A DNA stretch of 25,619 nucleotides from the NCBI GenBank assembly GCA_020630115.1, contig JAHDCA010000001.1, forward strand, positions 1 to 25,619, given 5' to 3'. Source of the stretch: Candidatus Dojkabacteria bacterium (GTDB lineage: Bacteria > Patescibacteriota > Dojkabacteria > SC72 > JAHDCA01). The translations under genes and the position numbers were made by a program. Under the pieces are notes generated by a model, which was not told where the DNA came from, searched no databases, and worked only from the letters and a program-made list of their open reading frames with translations. Positions 1-7,287 of the stretch are shown piece by piece (the first letter of the stretch is position 1; each line of letters opens with the position of its first letter).

Positions 1-1903
1 CAGTTCTTGTCTGAATATGCTTTATACCTAGTTCATCATATTGATAGGTTAATTTCATACTAAAACTCATACCATCCCAATAGTTATACTTTGAATTAAA
101 ATTGGAGATCCCATCTTCACCTGTCACATCAGCATCTTCATAGTTAACAATCTCCCAATTTTCAAAATCTTGAATATCTTGAGTTAATTCATACGATATA
201 ACTCGGAAACCTTCATGAGCTTGAGGAGTTGCAACTTCACCAGCGCTAATCCAGAAATTGTTCGCTGTTGCTTCAAAGTCATTAGATTCAACTGCTTTAG
301 CGTAAGTTAATATAAAACTCTCAAGTTTGGTCTCTGCTAACTCAATCACCTCATCTTTATCACTCCCTTCAATTATCTTTTCAATCTCATCCTGGTTAGA
401 CTTGTTTAACATATTGAATTCGAACCAGTTATTTCTATGTTCTTCAATTTCCTCACTCCTTTGAGCCAGATTCGCCCTGATAATTGTTTTTAAGTCCTCA
501 TTAACTTCTTCATCATCAAGCATATCAATAAGTACTGGGATTGCTTCATCTGAAAGATTCAACATATATGAGATGTCAATCTTCCCATCATCCAGATATC
601 TACCGTAATTAAGCTGAGCGCTAGCATAATCAAATGGCGTGAAAATTATGACGCAGTAAACCACAAATCCTAATACTGCTGTAGAGATATTTATGAACTT
701 CAAATCTCTACCTCTTATGTTAGCGTATAAAAGCATGAAGAATTGAGCCATGATTGCAAAAATCGCAATATGCACTAGCAACCTTTGATTAGTGAAGCTG
801 AAGATATCCTCATAGATATATAACCTCCTGTGACTTGATACCGCAATTATCAGCGTCGAAAGTATTAGAACTCCAAAATTAATTCTAAAAATTAGCTTTT
901 GAGCTTGATCTGCAAAGTAAACTTTGTAATTAAGGACTAATACCAGCAGATAAACGATAATTGATATAAATAAAAGTTCCCAAAAACCTCTTCTAGCATA
1001 CTCTGCAAAAGTTAAGTCTTCATTGAAGTTTGTAACGTTTTCAGCCCCACCAAATAGATAAGTAAACTGTACGATCACGAAAGCTACAAACAGGAGATTC
1101 AATGAAGCTAAGAAAACACTTGTAACTACAATATCCCATCCTCTTTTAACTTCAGCATCATCTTCTCTCTTATCATCATTTAGCATCTTGACTACCTTAC
1201 TCTCGTCATTAAAAATTGAGTAGTTAAACACTGCAAAGTAAGCGTGAACAACAAAACCGATAAATAGCTTCACAAAAGTATTAACTGCAGTTTCAAAATC
1301 TTTAAAGTACTTACCAAAGACTGTTTCTAAAGTGTCAACCAGGTAATCTAAGAATATTGTGTCTGCAGAGATCATTAAGATCGTAAACACACATAAAAAT
1401 GGAACGGAAACTAGAAAACCTTTAGCTGACCTTTTAATAATCGACTTGATCTTCTGTGACCGAATCAGTCCCATATCGAGACTGTTTATATAATTACGCA
1501 GATCGTAGAACCATGCAATTGCTAGGATGAATGGTAATTTTATATACCAAAGAACTCCGTAAGACTTGAAAACTTCCGGCCTATGAATTGAAAGATTTGT
1601 AACCAAATGAACAAATGGAATTGATATGAAAGCAATAAATATTGCGAAATAATTCAATCGATACAAGAAACTCAACGAGAGTAGTGAACTTACGACTACC
1701 AGAGGTAGAAAGATCTTTAAATTAATTTTCTTCTCATCAAGTATTGCTGCCCCGATGACTATTAGAGTCCACACGGCAAAATATATAAAATGGGAAACTC
1801 CTGGTGATTTCCACAAGAAGAAATACATATACCCTGCTCCCAATAATGCACTTGTTACTAAGTGATAAGCGGGTAGCCATCTTCGAACTTTTTGATTTTC
1901 CAT
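1..1903 (-). CDS. DUF4173-type polytopic membrane protein (C-terminus beyond window)
   Basis: An uninterrupted frame reads from ATG at 1903 to the left edge, giving 634 residues without a stop. Residues about 10-425 form roughly ten to twelve hydrophobic segments. Residues 298-310 read TFAEYARRGFWEL, which closely matches the Tyr-Ala-Glu-Tyr-x-Arg-x-Gly-Phe signature of DUF4173/DUF4153 membrane proteins. From about residue 430 the protein becomes soluble and acidic: a helical, Glu/Asp-rich stretch to about 540, then a Trp/Tyr-rich, probably beta-rich stretch to the edge. The membrane part therefore carries a long carboxy-terminal domain. The family has no firmly established biochemical role and I do not assign one. 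The gene is divergent from rsmE across an 85-bp gap. There is no clear Shine-Dalgarno sequence; TACAAT at 1933-1928 is a weak -10 candidate. Confidence 0.8.
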   Translation of the reverse strand, partial: MENQKVRRWLPAYHLVTSALLGAGYMYFFLWKSPGVSHFIYFAVWTLIVIGAAILDEKKINLKIFLPLVVVSSLLSLSFLYRLNYFAIFIAFISIPFVHLVTNLSIHRPEVFKSYGVLWYIKLPFILAIAWFYDLRNYINSLDMGLIRSQKIKSIIKRSAKGFLVSVPFLCVFTILMISADTIFLDYLVDTLETVFGKYFKDFETAVNTFVKLFIGFVVHAYFAVFNYSIFNDESKVVKMLNDDKREDDAEVKRGWDIVVTSVFLASLNLLFVAFVIVQFTYLFGGAENVTNFNEDLTFAEYARRGFWELLFISIIVYLLVLVLNYKVYFADQAQKLIFRINFGVLILSTLIIAVSSHRRLYIYEDIFSFTNQRLLVHIAIFAIMAQFFMLLYANIRGRDLKFINISTAVLGFVVYCVIIFTPFDYASAQLNYGRYLDDGKIDISYMLNLSDEAIPVLIDMLDDEEVNEDLKTIIRANLAQRSEEIEEHRNNWFEFNMLNKSNQDEIEKIIEGSDKDEVIELAETKLESFILTYAKAVESNDFEATANNFWISAGEVATPQAHEGFRVISYELTQDIQDFENWEIVNYEDADVTGEDGISNFNSKYNYWDGMSFSMKLTYQYDELGIKHIQTRT

Positions 1904-1976
1904 ATAAATTTTCTTAGCTTATATCTAATTGTACGATAAATCCCTCGAAATAGTAACGTTTATGTACTTTAGGGGG

Positions 1977-1982
1977 TATAAT
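1977..1982 (+). promoter_or_regulatory. -10 box of a probable leaderless promoter for rsmE
   Basis: A perfect TATAAT lies 6 nt before the rsmE ATG at 1989. Transcription should begin at or within a base or two of the start codon. No good -35 is visible at 16-18 nt spacing. Confidence 0.65.
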
Positions 1983-1988
1983 ACATAG

Positions 1989-2711
1989 ATGAATAAATAT
2001 TATATACCTCACAAACTTAAGATTGGTCAATTCACAAACTTATCTGATAAAGATTCTAGTGACATTATTTTAACTGGAGATTTAAAAGTTGAGGATATCA
2101 TAATAATTGAAAACCCTTACATGCAATTTCAAGCTGAGGTTATCGATATCGCCCAATCAGTAAGTGTTCAGATAATCTCTATTATTAAAGAAATGACATC
2201 CGAGGCTAGATATGTAAATCTATTTATAAATGTTACCGAAGATATAGATCGTTTCAAATTCCTTGTTGAAAAAGCTACTGAATTACAAGCATCAAGCATT
2301 ACGCCTATTATTTGTGAGCATTCGAAAGTTTCACTTAAAAGATCAAGAAAGCTAACAAACCTCTTTAATGCACATATCAAACGTGCTTCCACACAATCAA
2401 GAAACAATTTTCCTCCAGTACTTAACAAATCTGAAAAACTACAAGACATAAATGTGACAAATCCTATTGTTCTTAGTTCTGAAAATTCTGGCCAAAAGAT
2501 TAGCTTTGCAGAATTAGACTTCGGTCCAAAAGAATTCAATATATTTATTGGACCAGAAAGAGGATTTAGTGGACAAGAAATTCAAGACTTCGAGGCAAGA
2601 GGTGCTAGATTCATCTCACTTGGTGAAAAAATAATGAGAGTAGAAACAGCGGGAATATTCATTACCGCACTTATAAACTATAATAAAGGTATTTATGAAA
2701 AGAGGACGTAA
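1989..2711 (+). CDS. rsmE: 16S rRNA (uracil(1498)-N(3))-methyltransferase RsmE
   Basis: RsmE methylates N3 of U1498 in 16S rRNA using S-adenosylmethionine and is a SPOUT-fold (knotted) enzyme. The 240-residue product has the family length. An amino-terminal PUA-like domain covers about 1-70. The catalytic domain has the EKATEL motif, then the His-(Ile)-x-Arg-Ala-x-x-Gln-Ser-x-Arg-x-x-x-Pro-Pro region. The cofactor loop GPERG is at 188-192 and the knot motif MRVETA at 216-221. Most relatives have GPEGG, so the second Gly is Arg here. The start at 1989 is preferred because the next Met (residue 44) would remove the PUA-like domain. The gene overlaps the next methyltransferase by 17 nt. Confidence 0.93.
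   Translation: MNKYYIPHKLKIGQFTNLSDKDSSDIILTGDLKVEDIIIIENPYMQFQAEVIDIAQSVSVQIISIIKEMTSEARYVNLFINVTEDIDRFKFLVEKATELQASSITPIICEHSKVSLKRSRKLTNLFNAHIKRASTQSRNNFPPVLNKSEKLQDINVTNPIVLSSENSGQKISFAELDFGPKEFNIFIGPERGFSGQEIQDFEARGARFISLGEKIMRVETAGIFITALINYNKGIYEKRT
2685..2689 (+). promoter_or_regulatory. Shine-Dalgarno-like AAAGG for the downstream methyltransferase
   Basis: AAAGG lies 5 nt before ATG 2695, inside the end of rsmE. It supports that start codon and translational coupling of the two methyltransferase genes. Confidence 0.45.
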
Positions 2712-3765
2712 AAATTCACGTGGTTACAAAGGCAACAAAGCTAAATATAAGGGAAGTGGTGGATCAAAATTTATCAGGGATTCAAAGGGAAACAAAAAAA
2801 GAAGAGTTTATGACAAGATAGATATATTTCTTTCAAGGCTTGGGTCGATTCTTCAGGTTCCAAAAGGCCGTGTAAGAGAGATGTTCTCTTACAGAATAAC
2901 TTCAGTTATAAGGCTTAATAACCTATTGGGAAAACCTGAGAAGATATTGAGACTTTTACAAGAATACGATTTAGTAATGGAAGAAGTACCTTGGGCACCT
3001 CATACATACCTAATCAAAAACATGGACAAAAGTGACCTTGCAAGGCTAGCCGAATATAAAAAAGGCTTATTCTACATCCAAGGTCTTTCAAGCATGGTCC
3101 CAGCATTAGAATTAGATATTCAACCTACAGACAAGGTTCTGGATATGTGTGCAGCTCCTGGATCAAAAACAACTCAGATTGCGAGTTTCATGAACAACCA
3201 ATCCCAAATATTTGCAAACGAACAAGACTACCCAAGATCAAGAAAGCTTCTAAATGTTTTGAGACTTTTTGGCGTTAAAAATACTGAGGTTAAAGTATCA
3301 GATGGTCGGGATGTAGGTGAAAAACTCCCAAACCATTTTGACAAAGTACTTCTTGATGCCCCATGTAGTGGTGAAGCTCAAATATTCCTTCCCTCTCCAA
3401 AATCCCTCAGATTTTGGTCCATCAAGAAAGTAAATATAATGTCGAGGATACAGAAAGATCTAATTATTTCGGCTTTCCAAGCACTAAAGCCAGGTGGAAC
3501 ACTGGTTTACTCCACTTGCACACTTGAACCAGATGAAAATGAAGCTGTAGTAAAATCTTTACTAGATGCTTTCGATGAAGCTGAACTTGTAGAAGTCGGC
3601 TTAAAGAATAGCAAAGAGTTCGAGGCTTACAAAGAGATCTCGTCTAACGGAATCAGCAAATGGTCAGGTCAAGTTTTTGGTAACAATATGAAGAAATGTA
3701 TGCGAATAATGCCTTCTAAGAGCATGGAAGCTTTCTTCGTTGCTAAGATCAAAAAAGGTGTTTGA
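2695..3765 (+). CDS. rRNA cytosine-C5 methyltransferase, RsmB/RsmF/NOL1-NOP2-Sun family
   Basis: This is an AdoMet-dependent RNA m5C methyltransferase of 356 residues. Visible motifs are DMCAAPGSKT (150-159, AdoMet-binding motif I), DAPCSG (221-226, motif IV with Cys224) and YSTCT (272-276, motif VI with Cys275). Cys275 is the expected nucleophile that attacks the cytosine, and Cys224 the residue that aids product release. There is no NusB-like amino-terminal domain, so it resembles RsmF/NSUN more than RsmB. The target cytosine cannot be read from sequence. Residues 1-37 form a strongly Lys/Arg/Gly-rich tail, probably for RNA binding. No other Met occurs before residue 64, and the conserved domain already begins near residue 40, so ATG 2695 is the best start. 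Co-transcription with rsmE makes an rRNA modification operon. Confidence 0.9.
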   Translation: MKRGRKNSRGYKGNKAKYKGSGGSKFIRDSKGNKKRRVYDKIDIFLSRLGSILQVPKGRVREMFSYRITSVIRLNNLLGKPEKILRLLQEYDLVMEEVPWAPHTYLIKNMDKSDLARLAEYKKGLFYIQGLSSMVPALELDIQPTDKVLDMCAAPGSKTTQIASFMNNQSQIFANEQDYPRSRKLLNVLRLFGVKNTEVKVSDGRDVGEKLPNHFDKVLLDAPCSGEAQIFLPSPKSLRFWSIKKVNIMSRIQKDLIISAFQALKPGGTLVYSTCTLEPDENEAVVKSLLDAFDEAELVEVGLKNSKEFEAYKEISSNGISKWSGQVFGNNMKKCMRIMPSKSMEAFFVAKIKKGV

Positions 3766-3889
3766 TATTTTTAGGTAGTTGTACAAATTAAAGAATATTT
3801 TGGATCTCTGGATGGTAGTTTTTAATTTCTTTTAGCCTACTTATAAGGTGCTTCATGTTTAGGATTATAGTATACAGTTTTCGAAACAA

Positions 3890-3916
3890 AATAGGGTGTC
3901 AAGTTGACACCCTATT
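3890..3916 (-). terminator. Intrinsic terminator of pnp
   Basis: Two perfectly complementary 13-nt arms (3890-3902 and 3904-3916, core GGGTGTC/GACACCC) flank a single central base. In practice this is a stem with a small loop. On the minus strand it is followed by a T-rich stretch (TTGTTT). It lies just beyond the pnp stop, between convergent genes. The plus strand has no T-tract, so it serves pnp. Confidence 0.8.
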
Positions 3917-3940
3917 GAGAAATACTTACCTAAGTTTTAA

Positions 3941-6031
3941 TTAGTTAATACCCTTTCGGCTAAGATTTAATTTACCTTCAGGAGTGACTTTTATCATTTT
4001 AGCTTTAAATGTATCACCGACTTTAACAACTGCATTAACATCTTTAACAAACTCATCAGAGATCTCCGAAACATGAATCAGACCCTGTTTACCACCCATA
4101 AATTCTACAAAAGCTCCAAAATCAACAACCTTAACAACCTTAACATCGAATACTTCCCCGATCTCTGGTTCTTTTGTAATCAACTCAATTTCTTTTATAG
4201 CATTCCCTAGAACAACATTGTCAGCAGCGTAGATCTGAACTGAACCATCGTCTTCGATATTGAAATCAGCACTTGTTCTCTCGATCATAGCCTTAATGTT
4301 TTTACCACCTGGACCAATTAGCTCACCAATCTTATCAACTGGGATCATCATTGTATGAACTCTTGGCGCATTAGGCGAGATCTCTTTACGTGGTGCATCA
4401 ATTGCCCCCTTCATGTTCTCAAGAATATGAAGCCTTGCAACTTTTGATTTAACAAATCCTTGCTTGAATACCTCTAGAGGTAAGCCCTTTGTTTTAGTAT
4501 CCATCTGGATCGCAGTTACACCTTCTGCTGTACCAGTCACTTTGAAGTCCATATATCCGTAGAAGTCCTCTACATCAACCATATCAACCATCAAGTCGAA
4601 ATCATTAAGATCATTCTCGTTAACAACAATTCCTACTGCAATACCAGCTACAGGTGCTTTAATTGGAACTCCTGCATCCATAAGCGCAAGGGAACTACCA
4701 CAACTTGAAGCCATAGAACTTGACCCTTTCTCACTCAAGATGTCTGAGACTAGAAGGATAGTGTAAGGGAAATCATCCTGACTTGGAAGAACGGGATAAA
4801 GTGCTTTTTCACCTAGGTTTCCGTGACCTATTGCTCTTCTCTTTGGCATGAAATTCACCCTACCAGTAGAACCGTAACTCCATGGACCGTCATCATAATA
4901 GTGCATATACCCTACTTCACTCTCTCCTGTCATATCATCAACTGTTTGAGCATCTCTCATTGTCCCTAGAGTCGCTACTGTCATTACTTGAGTCATACCT
5001 CTCGTGAAAAGACCTGAACCATGAGTTTGTGGAAGTATCCCAACTCTTGAATCAAGCTCTCTAACTTCATCTAGACCTCGACCATCAACCCTAGTCTTGT
5101 CTTCTCTAACCATTCGTTGCATTTCCTTTTTAGCAACTTTTGTAAAACCGTATTCGATATCTGAGCTTTCAAACTCTTCAGCAAGTTCTTCTTTTATCTT
5201 TGAGATTAGTGCTTTGTCTAGTTCATCCCGGTCTTCACTTATTAGTGCTTGTTTAATTTCATCAAAGTAAGCTTCTTTGATCTTTGCATAAGCCTCTTCA
5301 GAAGGACTAAAAGATAAGTACTCGTAATCTTCTTTCTCAAATTGTGAGGCAAAGTCTCTCTGAGCATTTAACCATGAACCAAATTGTGCATGTGCAAATT
5401 CCATCGCTCCAAACACTATCTCTTCATTTTTCTCCCAAACACTAGCATCTAAATTACAGATACCATTTTCATCACCAGCAATGATTAAGTTCATTGGTAA
5501 TTTATCCATCATGTCAGCTTTTGAAACTGGTGTACTTAATAATACTGGTTGATCGTTCTCGTTAAGTCCAACTCGCAGAATAGCTGTTGGATCGTTGTAT
5601 GGAGCTTTCGAGATTAGAAGAGCCATTGATGCTGCGTTAGCACCAAGTACCATAGGATCGGAAAGTTCGTCGTACGATATTACCTTAATAATAATTTGTA
5701 CTTCATCTCGGTAATCAGATGGGAACCTAGGTCTTAAAGATCTATCTATCATTCTTCCTCTTAGAACTGCATCATCACTTGGGAAGCCATCTCTCTTTCT
5801 AAATCTTGACCCTGAAATCTTTCCTGATGCAGACATCTTCTCTAAATACTCAATAGAGAGTGGGAAGTAACTTGCATCTGGTGATGCTGGAGTTATATTG
5901 ACCGTAACTAGAACTCGGGTATTCCCCATAGCAGCTAAGATTGAAACATGTGATCTTGGTGAGAGTAATCCATATGTGAATTCGCACTCTTGACCATTAA
6001 TCTGGAATTTGTGTGATTTTGTATCTAACAT
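3941..6031 (-). CDS. pnp: Polyribonucleotide nucleotidyltransferase (PNPase)
   Basis: PNPase performs phosphorolytic 3'-to-5' RNA degradation, and polymerises RNA in reverse, as a cytoplasmic trimer. The 696 residues have the standard order: first RNase PH domain (about 1-145), helical domain, second RNase PH domain (about 315-530), KH domain around GELIGPGGKNIK (about 560-615), then S1 domain to the end. Catalytic positions equivalent to E. coli Asp486, Asp492 and Lys494 are kept as Asp489, Asp495 and Lys497. The acidic residue equivalent to Asp490 is Tyr. The usual FPPFS segment of the second core is replaced by a DDGPWS stretch, while the Arg-Arg and GHG residues after it remain. It has its own promoter and terminator and is not fused to the rpsO transcript, although rpsO lies directly upstream as in many bacteria. 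Confidence 0.97.
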   Translation of the reverse strand: MLDTKSHKFQINGQECEFTYGLLSPRSHVSILAAMGNTRVLVTVNITPASPDASYFPLSIEYLEKMSASGKISGSRFRKRDGFPSDDAVLRGRMIDRSLRPRFPSDYRDEVQIIIKVISYDELSDPMVLGANAASMALLISKAPYNDPTAILRVGLNENDQPVLLSTPVSKADMMDKLPMNLIIAGDENGICNLDASVWEKNEEIVFGAMEFAHAQFGSWLNAQRDFASQFEKEDYEYLSFSPSEEAYAKIKEAYFDEIKQALISEDRDELDKALISKIKEELAEEFESSDIEYGFTKVAKKEMQRMVREDKTRVDGRGLDEVRELDSRVGILPQTHGSGLFTRGMTQVMTVATLGTMRDAQTVDDMTGESEVGYMHYYDDGPWSYGSTGRVNFMPKRRAIGHGNLGEKALYPVLPSQDDFPYTILLVSDILSEKGSSSMASSCGSSLALMDAGVPIKAPVAGIAVGIVVNENDLNDFDLMVDMVDVEDFYGYMDFKVTGTAEGVTAIQMDTKTKGLPLEVFKQGFVKSKVARLHILENMKGAIDAPRKEISPNAPRVHTMMIPVDKIGELIGPGGKNIKAMIERTSADFNIEDDGSVQIYAADNVVLGNAIKEIELITKEPEIGEVFDVKVVKVVDFGAFVEFMGGKQGLIHVSEISDEFVKDVNAVVKVGDTFKAKMIKVTPEGKLNLSRKGIN

Positions 6032-6062
6032 TTATTTTTTCTTATATTATTTGAATTAACTG

Positions 6063-6071
6063 ATTATAGCA
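6063..6071 (-). promoter_or_regulatory. Extended -10 promoter of pnp (TGCTATAAT)
   Basis: Read on the minus strand, TG-C-TATAAT ends 31 nt before the pnp ATG. A short untranslated leader of about 24 nt follows, A-rich near the start codon and lacking a clear Shine-Dalgarno sequence. rpsO uses the same nine bases. Confidence 0.65.
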
Positions 6072-6143
6072 CTTAGGCTAGACATTACATTAGGAGATTT
6101 GTATTAGTATTGGCAACTCTATATGTACTTGGAGAAGATAAAC

Positions 6144-6170
6144 GAAAAAAAGAGCCATTTGCATGGCTCT
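6144..6170 (-). terminator. Intrinsic terminator of rpsO
   Basis: Eight-bp arms AGAGCCAT (6151-6158) and ATGGCTCT (6163-6170) flank a 4-nt loop. On the minus strand they are followed by an uninterrupted run of T (6150 downward). It lies 24 nt beyond the rpsO stop. Confidence 0.9.
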
Positions 6171-6193
6171 TGTAAACTTCTACTTTAAAGATT

Positions 6194-6457
6194 TTAGATA
6201 CCTAGCTCTTTTGCTAGTGCATCGTACCTACCTTCGTCAACTGACTTAAGATATTGAATGAGTCGTCTTCTTTGTCCAACCATCTGGAGAAGACCTCTTC
6301 TTGAGTGATTATCTTTCTTGTGTCCTTTAAGATGCTCACTTAGAACTTCAATCTTTTTTGTCAGTATAGCGATCTGGACTTCTGGCGAACCAGTATCACC
6401 CTCGGTAAGAGCATATTTTGCAATAATCTCTTTTTTTTGCTGTACTGTTAATGACAT
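6194..6457 (-). CDS. rpsO: 30S ribosomal protein uS15
   Basis: uS15 is a primary 16S rRNA-binding protein of the platform that nucleates binding of S6, S18 and S11. The 87-residue product has normal length. It contains the conserved GDTGSPEVQIA segment, the HxxGHKKDxHSRRGLLxMVGQRRRLxxYL rRNA-binding core and the carboxy-terminal helix. The start ATG 6457 matches the family amino terminus (MSLT), so the very short distance to the -10 box is reliable. pnp follows downstream but after a terminator, so the two are separately transcribed. Confidence 0.97.
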   Translation of the reverse strand: MSLTVQQKKEIIAKYALTEGDTGSPEVQIAILTKKIEVLSEHLKGHKKDNHSRRGLLQMVGQRRRLIQYLKSVDEGRYDALAKELGI

Positions 6458-6466
6458 ATAGGAATA

Positions 6467-6475
6467 ATTATAGCA
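6467..6475 (-). promoter_or_regulatory. Extended -10 promoter of rpsO, probably leaderless
   Basis: TG-C-TATAAT on the minus strand ends 9 nt before ATG 6457, with TAGACG (4 of 6 to TTGACA) 17 nt upstream. Predicted transcription starts 0-3 nt before the start codon. The nine bases are identical to those of the pnp promoter. Confidence 0.65.
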
Positions 6476-6564
6476 TCAAAACTCGAAATCGTCTACAACA
6501 TGGGGTTTATTTTGTTCTCAAATCTGTAAATACGACAATCTCTCAAAGACTCAAGAAGTCTGTA

Positions 6565-7287
6565 CTATCGATTTAACCTACCTTTTATGATTATCTGGTC
6601 AGTCTCTAACTCGATATTTTGAAATTCTCTAGTCGAATAAGCATTTTCATTTACTAGGATCAAAGCATTGCGATAACCATCATTAACAGCATCAACCACG
6701 AAACCAAGCCCCATCTCTGCAAGGCTTATATCACCAACAGTTATGTTGGAGCTGTAGATTTCAGCTGATTCTATTTGATCTTTGTTGATCGTTGTTTTTA
6801 CCCACAAACCATTCTTAAAGATCAAGTTATCAGAATAAATCTTGGAATAAATATCCCATTCATCCTGACTTCCAACAGAGTAATACTCTTTAACTTGGTA
6901 GTTTTGATTTGGATTACCCGAAAACTGATCTACGAGAAAAGCTGTAAAACCTTCACGAGCAAGTATTATAAATTCGACATTACTAGTTGAACTTCCAAAC
7001 TCTTCCAGTTTAGCTTCAACAATCCCCAATTGTTTTTCATGCTCTTCACTTCCAACTTCAATTACCTCTTGAGAAACAACATTTGATTCAAAACTTTCTT
7101 CCCAAGTTTGGTATTGCGATCTTGCAAGAAAACCTAAGCATGTAATTATAAGGATCAATGCGATCAGCACAGTCACTATCAACATAATTAAAAATCTAAG
7201 ACACCCACCACCCCTCTTTCTACGGACTCTTTTTTGAATTGGATCACTATGGAAGTGAACATTTTCTTGTGATTGCTCCGGCCTCAT
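6565..7287 (-). CDS. Single-pass membrane protein of unknown function, coupled to the murJ-like gene
   Basis: I do not recognise this 240-residue protein. A basic cytoplasmic amino terminus (KRVRRKRGGG, about 19-28) is followed by one strong transmembrane helix (about 29-54). The remaining 185 residues are soluble and presumably extracytoplasmic. They hold alternating hydrophobic/acidic strands and no Cys pair or catalytic motif that I can identify. The positive-inside rule predicts an inside amino terminus. Its ATG overlaps the TGA of the murJ-like gene in an ATGA arrangement, so translation is coupled and a role in the cell envelope is plausible. No Shine-Dalgarno sequence or strong terminator is evident; a weak hairpin near 6548-6562 lies just beyond the stop. 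Confidence 0.8.
   Translation of the reverse strand: MRPEQSQENVHFHSDPIQKRVRRKRGGGCLRFLIMLIVTVLIALILIITCLGFLARSQYQTWEESFESNVVSQEVIEVGSEEHEKQLGIVEAKLEEFGSSTSNVEFIILAREGFTAFLVDQFSGNPNQNYQVKEYYSVGSQDEWDIYSKIYSDNLIFKNGLWVKTTINKDQIESAEIYSSNITVGDISLAEMGLGFVVDAVNDGYRNALILVNENAYSTREFQNIELETDQIIIKGRLNR

Noticed and set aside
3766..3940. Possible small RNA or small gene between the m5C methyltransferase and pnp
   Set aside because: Apart from the pnp terminator I see no open frame of note, no tRNA-like fold and no promoter pointing into the gap.
6548..6562. Hairpin after the bitopic protein gene (AGACT/AGTCT)
   Set aside because: The 5-bp stem and weak T-rich tail are close to chance in A/T-rich DNA.
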